Positions 8,570 through 15,543 of a DNA stretch of 64,000 bases are shown here, piece by piece; the first letter of the stretch is position 1, and each line of letters starts with the position of its first letter. This DNA comes from Reyranella sp. (GTDB taxonomy: Bacteria > Pseudomonadota > Alphaproteobacteria > Reyranellales > Reyranellaceae). A program made the translations under genes and the position numbers. The DNA lies in NCBI RefSeq assembly GCF_004297265.1, contig NZ_SCUT01000024.1:186001-250000 (forward strand), in the 5' to 3' direction. The notes beneath the pieces were generated by a model, which saw only the letters and a program-made list of their open reading frames with translations, had not been told where the DNA came from and made no database searches.

Positions 8570-10650
8570 GGCTTGGCTCCAGCAAGTCCGACTGTGTCCA
8601 GGGCGAAGGCATAGCCGATCGCGACCTCGTCGAGGCGGGAGAAGCGGCCGGACGCGCCGCCATGGCCCGCGCCCATGTTGGTGTGCAGGATCACCGGCCC
8701 GCCGCCCGTCATGGTCGCGCGCAGCCGCGCCACCCATTTGGCCGGTTCCCAATAGGTCACCCTCGGGTCGGTGAGCCCGGCCATCGCCAGGATCGCCGGA
8801 TAGGCCTGCGCCACCACATTGTCGTAGGGCGAATAGGAGCGGATGGTGTTGAACGCCGCCTCGTCGGTGATCGGATTGCCCCATTCCGGCCATTCCGGCG
8901 GCGTGAGCGGCAGCTTGTCGTCGAGCATGGTGGCCAGGACGTCGACGAAGGGCACTTCGGCGAGGATGCCGGCGAACAGGTCGGGCGCCCGGTTGGCGAC
9001 CGCGCCCATCAGCATGCCGCCGGCGCTGCCGCCATGGCCCACGATGCGTCCGGTCGACGTATACCTGGCCTCGATCAAGGCATGACCGGCCGCGACGAAA
9101 TCGTCGAAGGTGTTGGTCTTCTTCTCGCGCTTCCCGTCGAGATACCAGGACCAGCCCTTGTCGGAACCGCCTCTGATATGCGCGATGGCGTAGACGAAGC
9201 CGCGATCGACCAGCGACAGGCGGTTGGCCGAGAAGGACGCGGGCATCGCCATGCCATAGGAGCCGTAGCCGTAGAGGAGCAGCGGCGCGCCGCTGTCGCG
9301 CACCAGGTCGCGACGATGCAGGATCGAGACAGGCACCTCGGCGCCGTCGCGTGCGATGGCCGTGATACGCGTCGTGACATAGGCGGCGGGATCGTGGCCG
9401 GACGGGATCTCCTGTCGCTTCCGCAAGGTCCGCTGCCGTGTCGCCATGTCGTAGTCGTAGACCTCCGAGGGGGTCGTCATCGACGAGTAGGCGAAGCGCA
9501 TGACGGTCGTGTCGAATTCGTAACCGCCGATCATGTCGAGCGAATAGGCAGTCTCGTCGAAGGCGATCGTATGCTCGGCCTGGGTTGCGAGGTCGCGGAT
9601 CACGATCGATGGCAGGGCATTGGCGCGTTCCAGTCGCACGAGATGGCCGGCGAAAAGATCGATGCCGAGGATGTAGGTGCCCGGCCGGTGCGGCACCAGT
9701 TCGCGCCAGTTGGCGCGCTCCGGCGCGGCGAGCGGCGCCGTGACGATCTTGAAATCGATGGCGCCGCCTTCGTTGGTGAGGATGAACAGCTCGTCGCCGC
9801 GATCGGCCACGCTGTAGCGCACGCCCGTCTCGCGCGGCGCGATCAGGCGCGGCATGGCGTCAGGTACCGAGAGATCGATCAGCCATTCCTCGGTCGTGTC
9901 ATGGTCGCCGCCCGAGATGACGCAGAAGCGGCCGCTGGCGCTCTCGCCGATATGGGTGAACCAGCCGATGTCCTTTTCCTCGTGGACGAGGATATCGTCG
10001 GCCTGCGCCGTGCCGAGCCTGTGCCGGAAGACCTTGAGCGGTCGGTGGTTCTCGTCGACCTGCACGTAGAAGAAGAACGAGGAATCGCGGCCCCAAACGA
10101 CGCTGCCGCCGGTCTCCGTCAGGATGTCGGGCAGGTCTTCGCCGGTATTCCAGCGGCGGATGCGCAACGCAAAATATTCCGAGCCGCGCAGGTCGGCGCT
10201 CCACGCTTCGAGCGCGTGATCGGGCGAATGCCGCGTGCCGCCGAACTTGAAGTAGTCCGATGCCTTCGCGAGCGCATCGCCGTCGAGGATCGTCTGCATC
10301 TCGCCGCCGCCGCGTGGCGTGCGACCGATCAGCTGATGCTGGCCACCCTCGCGGAATTTCCAGAGATAGGAAAACGGACCATCCGGCGTGGGCACGCCCG
10401 AATCGTCTTCCTTGATACGGCTGCGCATCTCTGCGACCAGCGTCTTCTGAAGTTCCTTCGTCGGTCCGAGCCTCTCCTCGGCATAGGCGTTCTCGGCTTC
10501 GAGATAGGCGCGGATGTCGGGATCGAGCAGCGACGGGTCGCGCAGCACCTCCTGCCATTTCTCGTCCTTCAGCCACGCGTAGTCGTCGGTGACCGTGACG
10601 CCGTGCAGGAGTCGCTGCGACGGCCGTCGCTGCGCGATCGGAGGCTTCAT
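8566..10650 (-). CDS. Oligopeptidase B-like S9 serine peptidase
   Basis: The 694-residue protein has the length and two-domain plan of prolyl oligopeptidase-family enzymes: an N-terminal beta-propeller and a C-terminal alpha/beta hydrolase domain. The catalytic Ser542 is in GHGGSAGGM, Asp628 in GLTDPRVTYWEP and His663 in GAGHGGASGRF. The N-terminal DDYAWLKD motif is typical of oligopeptidase B, which cleaves short peptides after basic residues in the cytoplasm. The start at 10650 lies eight bases after the aldolase stop, and the gene overlaps the downstream hydrolase by four bases. A longer frame up to 10785 runs into the aldolase and is rejected. Confidence 0.9.
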   Translation of the reverse strand: MKPPIAQRRPSQRLLHGVTVTDDYAWLKDEKWQEVLRDPSLLDPDIRAYLEAENAYAEERLGPTKELQKTLVAEMRSRIKEDDSGVPTPDGPFSYLWKFREGGQHQLIGRTPRGGGEMQTILDGDALAKASDYFKFGGTRHSPDHALEAWSADLRGSEYFALRIRRWNTGEDLPDILTETGGSVVWGRDSSFFFYVQVDENHRPLKVFRHRLGTAQADDILVHEEKDIGWFTHIGESASGRFCVISGGDHDTTEEWLIDLSVPDAMPRLIAPRETGVRYSVADRGDELFILTNEGGAIDFKIVTAPLAAPERANWRELVPHRPGTYILGIDLFAGHLVRLERANALPSIVIRDLATQAEHTIAFDETAYSLDMIGGYEFDTTVMRFAYSSMTTPSEVYDYDMATRQRTLRKRQEIPSGHDPAAYVTTRITAIARDGAEVPVSILHRRDLVRDSGAPLLLYGYGSYGMAMPASFSANRLSLVDRGFVYAIAHIRGGSDKGWSWYLDGKREKKTNTFDDFVAAGHALIEARYTSTGRIVGHGGSAGGMLMGAVANRAPDLFAGILAEVPFVDVLATMLDDKLPLTPPEWPEWGNPITDEAAFNTIRSYSPYDNVVAQAYPAILAMAGLTDPRVTYWEPAKWVARLRATMTGGGPVILHTNMGAGHGGASGRFSRLDEVAIGYAFALDTVGLAGAKP

Positions 10651-10658
10651 GCCGGCAC

Positions 10659-11507
10659 TCAGTAGTTGCCAGCCTTGGCGGGCGCCTTGGCCGGCGCGGC
10701 GGTGCCGCCACCCAGCAGGCCACGCATCTCGGCGCCCTTGGTGTCCCACCAGTCGGCGAGGATGCGGACGTCCCAGCCGATGCAATAGTGCTTCACGCCC
10801 ATGTCGAGGTACTTGGCGGCCTGGCTGGGATCGCGCAGCTCGACCCTCGGGTGCAGGCCCTTCCTGAGCGCCGTCTCGATCGTCTTCTTCTCGGCTGCCA
10901 GCACCTCGGGGTCGTTATACTGGCCGGTCTTGCCGATACTCATCGAGAAGTCGGAGGCGCCGAACTGCACCATGTCGATGCCCGGCACGTCGAGGATGCG
11001 GTCGAGATCGTCCACGCAGGACTTCTTCTCGACCATGATGGCGATCACCACCTCGTTCAATGCATCGACGTAGGCTGGCGAGCCGCCGGTCCGGACCGTG
11101 CCGACGTCGCGCCGCATGCCGACGCCGAGGCGCCCGCGGCCGCGCGCGCCCTGAGCCATCGTCGTCTCGGCGCGCACGGCGTCGACGGCGGCCTTGGCGT
11201 CCTCGACCGAGCGGATGTCGGCGAACAGCACGCTCTGGAAGCCAGAGCCGATCGCGCGCATGGCCTGATGCGTATACTGCGTCTGCTCGATCTTGATCAT
11301 GCCCGACATGCCCATCAGCTCGAACGAGCGGCCGAGATTGTCGAGATCGTGCATGGTGAACGGCGCATATTCGGCCGTGAACTCCACGTAGTCGTACTGC
11401 CTGGAGTGACCGATCAACTCGACCAGAGTCGGCCAGGCGGACAGGATGTGCGTGCCGAGTGTCGGCTTGCCCTCGTTCAGGCGTTCACGAAGCGGATTGC
11501 GGCTCAT
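10659..11507 (-). CDS. HpcH/HpaI-family aldolase
   Basis: The 282-residue protein matches the metal-dependent class II pyruvate aldolase family (HpcH/HpaI, 2-dehydro-3-deoxyglucarate aldolase). The metal ligands are probably Glu in IMVEKKSC and Asp in QFGASDFSMS. The early block VEFTAEYAPF replaces the more common D-x-E-H, so the substrate may differ from the classic keto-diacids. It would cleave a 4-hydroxy-2-oxo acid to pyruvate and an aldehyde. It heads a minus-strand operon and is divergent, by 58 bases, from a 2-hydroxyacid dehydrogenase that could act on related keto or hydroxy acids. Confidence 0.87.
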   Translation of the reverse strand: MSRNPLRERLNEGKPTLGTHILSAWPTLVELIGHSRQYDYVEFTAEYAPFTMHDLDNLGRSFELMGMSGMIKIEQTQYTHQAMRAIGSGFQSVLFADIRSVEDAKAAVDAVRAETTMAQGARGRGRLGVGMRRDVGTVRTGGSPAYVDALNEVVIAIMVEKKSCVDDLDRILDVPGIDMVQFGASDFSMSIGKTGQYNDPEVLAAEKKTIETALRKGLHPRVELRDPSQAAKYLDMGVKHYCIGWDVRILADWWDTKGAEMRGLLGGGTAAPAKAPAKAGNY

Positions 11508-11565
11508 CTTGTTCCCCCTGGGTGGTCGTTCGGGCTAGTGTGGCATCTTGTGCAGGGGGAGTTCC

Positions 11566-12534
11566 ATGTTTCCGACACGAGATAAACTGACAATCTGCTT
11601 CGCGCATGCGGCATACCAGATGAAGGCCCGGTTCGATGCCCGGAATACCGGCATCAACAGCTTCCAGGTGCGCAGCTACGACGAGTTCGTGCAGAGGGTC
11701 GGCGAGGCCGACGTCGTCTCGGTCTCAGGCATGTGGAAGAACGACATCATCCCGCACGCCACGAAGCTCAAATTCATCCAGTCCATCAGCTCCGGCATGG
11801 ACCAGTATTCGAAGGAGATGCTGGGCGCCAAGGGCATCCGCCTCGCGAGCGCCGCCGGCGTGAATGCCCGCGCCGTGGCCGAGCATGCGCTGGCCCTTAT
11901 CCTGGCCGTCTACCGTCGCCTGCCGGAGGCCCGGGACAACCAGCACAAAAAGGTGTGGCGCGGCATGCTGGGCGACCTCACCCAGCGTGAGGACGAGCTC
12001 GGTGGCAAGACGTTGCTGATCGTCGGCATGGGCCGCATCGGCAGCCATCTCGCCAAGCTCGCCAAGGCCTTCGACATGAAGGTGATCGGCATCCGCCGCG
12101 ATCCGAAGGCCGGCACGAACGGCGCCGACGAGATTCACGGCATGGACGATGTGGTCAAGCTGGTTCCACAGGCCGACATCGTGGCCCTGACCTGCGCGCT
12201 CACGCCGGAAACAACCGGCCTGATGAGCGCGGCGGCCTTCGCTGCGATGAAGCCCTCGTCGGTCTTCGTGAACGTCGCGCGCGGCAAGGTCGCGGACGAG
12301 GCGGCTCTGATCAAGACAATGGAAGGCAACAGGATCTGGGCCGCGGCCCTCGATGTCACGGCCGAGGAGCCGTTGCCGGCGGCATCGCCACTGTGGACGA
12401 TGCCCAATGTCTTCATCACGCCCCATACGGCAGGCGAGACTCGCGCCTACGAAGACAACGTCATCGACATCCTGATCGAGAACCTCGACCGCCTGTGGCG
12501 GGGCGAGGCGACGCTCCGCAACCAGGTTCTGTAA
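11566..12534 (+). CDS. D-isomer-specific 2-hydroxyacid dehydrogenase
   Basis: This 322-residue protein has the formate/glycerate dehydrogenase fold. The Rossmann motif is GMGRIGSHLAK, and the catalytic set is Arg in NVARGKVADE, Glu in TAEEPLP and His in ITPHTAGE. It interconverts 2-keto acids and D-2-hydroxy acids with NAD(P)H. The start at 11566 follows the strong site AGGGGGAG; the earlier in-frame Met at 11548 lacks one. It diverges from the HpcH/HpaI aldolase, so both may serve one sugar-acid or hydroxy-acid pathway. A short hairpin (12534-12557) follows but has no T-run. Confidence 0.92.
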   Translation: MFPTRDKLTICFAHAAYQMKARFDARNTGINSFQVRSYDEFVQRVGEADVVSVSGMWKNDIIPHATKLKFIQSISSGMDQYSKEMLGAKGIRLASAAGVNARAVAEHALALILAVYRRLPEARDNQHKKVWRGMLGDLTQREDELGGKTLLIVGMGRIGSHLAKLAKAFDMKVIGIRRDPKAGTNGADEIHGMDDVVKLVPQADIVALTCALTPETTGLMSAAAFAAMKPSSVFVNVARGKVADEAALIKTMEGNRIWAAALDVTAEEPLPAASPLWTMPNVFITPHTAGETRAYEDNVIDILIENLDRLWRGEATLRNQVL

Positions 12535-12570
12535 GCAGCCTCTGAGCGCCGGCTGCTCGAGAAGGACGCG

Positions 12571-14871
12571 TTAGTCCTTGTCCTTGTTGCCGCCGCCGCC
12601 ATTGTTGCCGCGCTGAGGCTGCGGCTGTTGGGGCTGCTGCTGTTGGGGCTGCTGCTGTTGCTGCGGCGGCTGGGCGATCTGCTGCTGCTGCGGTTGGGGC
12701 TGCGGGCGGGGCGGCTGAGCCTGCTGCGGCTGTTGCTGCTGCGGCGCCTGCTGCTGAGGCTGAGGACGCTGCGGCTGGACCTGCTCCTGGCGCTGTTGCT
12801 TCGGTTCGGCTCTCGGCTGGGGAGCCGGAGCCGGGCGGGGCGCCGGCTGCGGCGCGGCCTGACGGGGCTCTTCCTGCCGCTGCTGCGGAGTCGCGGCCGG
12901 CTTCTGCGGAGAGGGAGCCGCCTGCTTCGGTTCGTCCTGCTTGGGCTGGGGGGCAGCATTGGGCTTCTGCTGATCGGGGGAAGCCTGCTTCGGCTCTTCC
13001 CGCTTCGTGTCGTCGCGCTTCGCCGGTGACGGGTCGGGCGAGGCAAGAGCCGGCTTCGGCGGCGCGGGTGCGGCTTCCTTCTGCGGCTGGGCGGCCGGCT
13101 TGCCGGACTCCTGCTTGGCCGGCTCCTGCTTGCCAGGTTCCTGCTTGGCCGGGTTCGGCTCGGTCTTGTCTGTTTCCTTGAGCGCCGGCGGGGCAGCGCC
13201 CTGGCGCGGCCGCAAGGCTGGAGCGGTGGCGGGCTTGGCCGTGTTGGCATCGGGGCTTTCGGCCGTTGTGGCCTTGGTACCGGTGCCGGCCTTGGTGTCG
13301 GTCGAGGCGATCTTCGGGCCTGGCGCAGCCGCCTTCTTCCCTGTGTCCGTCGCCTTGGGCTTGGCCAGCGTCTCCATGTCGGCCACGGCTGTCTTGGCGA
13401 CCGCAAAGTCACCCGTCTTCGCCTTGGCTTCAACCGCGGCCTTGGCTTCTGCAGCCGCCTTGGCATTGGCAGGCGCCTTCGCGTCACCCGGCTTAGCGGC
13501 GGCCTTGGTATCCGCCACCGCGGCAACCGAAGCGGCCGGGGCCGGAGGCGCGGAGACGGGCGCCACGGCAGCCTTGGCAAGCCTTTCGGCCGGCACGGTC
13601 AGCACCGCACGCTGCACCGGCTGCGATCGCACGAAGGCCTGCGAGGGCACGACCGTCGCGAAGCGCTGGTTCGCCAGCACCGAGTTCTGTCCCGCGATGA
13701 AAGCCTCGCGACGCTGCGCGCGCTCCCAACGCTCCTCGAGTTCGCGATCCTGGATTCGTGCTGCGCGGTTGATGCGCTGGTAGTAGTCACGGTTGGTCGA
13801 ATAGGGTGGCACATAGACTTCACGCGGTCCCAGGGGGAACCAGCCGACCGGTCCGGTATTGCGGCCTTGGTTGCCGAGCTGCGCCGCCAGTTCGATGCCG
13901 CCTACGAAGGCGACCAGCGCCGGCGCATAGACCGGCCGCTGCTCGCGCTGCGGCGGCACCCAGACCCAGCGATTGTTGCTGTTGGCCCAGCGGCCGTAGT
14001 GATAGGGCGCGAAGCCCCAGGGCTGGTCGTCGATCCACGTCCAGCCCCACGGTTGCACATAGGACCAGTGGCCGGTGCGATAGGGCGCCCAGCCGGCCGG
14101 TGTCGACCGCGGCACCCAGACCTGGCCGTAGCTGCCGTCGTTGATCCAGTTACCGTAGCCGTTCAGGTCCTCGTAGCCGGTCATGCCGGCGGGCACATAC
14201 TGCGGCTGCTGGTCGTAGACGACCTGCCGATCGCGCGCCGCCCACGTGGCGGCCGGCGCCGGCGGTGCGGCCCTCACCGTCTTGAGCTGCATCGAGCCGC
14301 CGTCGCCGTACACCTCGCCGACTTCGCCCGGCCGCACCGCCAGGGTCTGGCCGTTCAGGCCCTGGATCTGCGCCGCGCCGGCGCGGACGCCGAGGCGCGT
14401 TGGATCCTGATCCGAGCCGGCCTCAACATAGTAGTCGCCCTGCTGTTGCAGTGTGATGGTGCCGCGCGGGGTGACGATCTCGTAGGGCTGCGAGGTGTCC
14501 ATCTGCGTGGTCTTCACATCGACGCGGCCCTGCGCCAGTTGCAGCCGCACCTTTTCGTCGTCGATCTGTGACATGTCGAGTTCGGTGGAACCTTCCATCC
14601 GGATGCGCGTGCCCGCGAGGGAAACCTCGCTGCGCGCATTGGGCTCGGTCCAGATGGCGTCGCCGGTCGTCAACGGCGTGTTGATCACGGCTTTCGTCCA
14701 TCCGTCCTGCTGGTCATCGTGGAAGGAAACGGTTCCGTCTACGAAAGCAAGGCGGCCGACCCGATCCGGCGGGTCGTTTTGTGTCTGTGCCATGACGGTG
14801 AAAGTGACGAGAGACGCGCCGACGACGCCGGCCAGAAGATTCATCGTCCTGCGTCCAAAGGCTTCGCCCAT
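12571..14871 (-). CDS. FecR-domain, DUF6600-type protein with long Pro/Gln-rich tail
   Basis: The protein has 766 residues. A signal-like segment (MNLLAGVVGASLVTFTVMAQ) is followed by a FecR-like beta domain at about 40-180 and a Trp/Tyr/Gly-rich DUF6600 block at about 230-310 with repeated GHWSYVQPWGWTWIDD-like units. From about 440 the sequence is low complexity: first Ala/Lys-rich, then Pro/Gln/Lys-rich, ending in a Gly/Asn/Lys/Asp tail. It is probably exported and surface or periplasm located; the role is unknown. The start is fixed by AGGAGGT five bases upstream. The strongly biased tail produces long false frames on both strands. Confidence 0.85.
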   Translation of the reverse strand: MGEAFGRRTMNLLAGVVGASLVTFTVMAQTQNDPPDRVGRLAFVDGTVSFHDDQQDGWTKAVINTPLTTGDAIWTEPNARSEVSLAGTRIRMEGSTELDMSQIDDEKVRLQLAQGRVDVKTTQMDTSQPYEIVTPRGTITLQQQGDYYVEAGSDQDPTRLGVRAGAAQIQGLNGQTLAVRPGEVGEVYGDGGSMQLKTVRAAPPAPAATWAARDRQVVYDQQPQYVPAGMTGYEDLNGYGNWINDGSYGQVWVPRSTPAGWAPYRTGHWSYVQPWGWTWIDDQPWGFAPYHYGRWANSNNRWVWVPPQREQRPVYAPALVAFVGGIELAAQLGNQGRNTGPVGWFPLGPREVYVPPYSTNRDYYQRINRAARIQDRELEERWERAQRREAFIAGQNSVLANQRFATVVPSQAFVRSQPVQRAVLTVPAERLAKAAVAPVSAPPAPAASVAAVADTKAAAKPGDAKAPANAKAAAEAKAAVEAKAKTGDFAVAKTAVADMETLAKPKATDTGKKAAAPGPKIASTDTKAGTGTKATTAESPDANTAKPATAPALRPRQGAAPPALKETDKTEPNPAKQEPGKQEPAKQESGKPAAQPQKEAAPAPPKPALASPDPSPAKRDDTKREEPKQASPDQQKPNAAPQPKQDEPKQAAPSPQKPAATPQQRQEEPRQAAPQPAPRPAPAPQPRAEPKQQRQEQVQPQRPQPQQQAPQQQQPQQAQPPRPQPQPQQQQIAQPPQQQQQPQQQQPQQPQPQRGNNGGGGNKDKD

Positions 14872-14876
14872 GCGGG

Positions 14877-14883
14877 ACCTCCT
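14877..14883 (-). promoter_or_regulatory. Ribosome-binding site of the FecR/DUF6600 gene
   Basis: Read on the minus strand this is AGGAGGT, a perfect Shine-Dalgarno core, five bases before the ATG that ends at 14869. It selects this start over an in-frame upstream Met at 14931 and an internal Met at 14844. Confidence 0.75.
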
Positions 14884-14957
14884 GCTAGGCTCCAGCTCCA
14901 TGAACGACCGGGGGCAACCGCGGTTGCGCACTTCGTAAGAAACACAGGGGGAGAGAG

Positions 14958-15539
14958 ATGAGTGTCGCCGACCCGCACCGCGTGATCCTGACCGGGGAAA
15001 ACCCGTTCCTTCGCCTCAGCGAGAAGGACGGGGATCCCAATTCGACAGACGCCAGCTATTGGCGGATCCTGTTCTGCCCGGCCGGCCCGGGGCATGTGCT
15101 TTACCTGAAGAGTGAGCTGACGCACGGTCACTGGCGGATCTATTCCGACAACATCGCCATGGCGCGCTGGCTGCAGCAGACCGTGCAGGGCATGCTCAAC
15201 CCCGAGCTGAAGGACCTGTCGATCCCGGTGATCGATGCCGACTTCAGCAAGGCCGGCGACCCGCGCTACTTCTGGACTGAATATGTTTCGGCGGCCGATG
15301 CCGAGATCGCGCTGACCTGGCACGACATCGGCGACCCGCTGCTGATCCACACCGAGCCTAACAAGGAGCCGAACCCGAGGCCATACGGTGTCTGCACCGT
15401 GCTGGTCCCTGCGCTTTCCGGCCGGCTGACGCTCAATGGCCAACAGGCGCGCGGAAGGCCTTGGCCGCGCGAACGCGAGGGACGCCCCTTCAGCACCTCG
15501 GCGCTGGCCTTCTCGGAGAGCTGGACGGAACCGCGATAG
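14958..15539 (+). CDS. Conserved-looking hypothetical protein
   Basis: I do not recognise this 193-residue protein. It has no signal peptide or membrane helix, a mixed hydrophobic/charged composition like a soluble globular protein, and a Trp/Tyr-rich middle (YFWTEYVSAADAEIALTWHD). The ATG follows GGGGGAGAGAG directly upstream. It diverges from the FecR/DUF6600 gene and is convergent with the MocR-MOSC fusion, with four bases between stops. The last ~25 residues are Arg-rich. Codon use is like its neighbours, which supports a real gene. Confidence 0.7.
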   Translation: MSVADPHRVILTGENPFLRLSEKDGDPNSTDASYWRILFCPAGPGHVLYLKSELTHGHWRIYSDNIAMARWLQQTVQGMLNPELKDLSIPVIDADFSKAGDPRYFWTEYVSAADAEIALTWHDIGDPLLIHTEPNKEPNPRPYGVCTVLVPALSGRLTLNGQQARGRPWPREREGRPFSTSALAFSESWTEPR

Positions 15540-15543
15540 GGGT

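Noticed and set aside
12534..12557. Hairpin AGCAGCC/GGCTGCT after the 2-hydroxyacid dehydrogenase
   Set aside because: There is no T-run in either direction, so I do not call it a terminator.
12447..13580. Arginine/serine-rich open frame on the minus strand
   Set aside because: It is the frame-shifted reading of the Pro/Gln-rich tail of the FecR/DUF6600 gene and has no natural protein composition.
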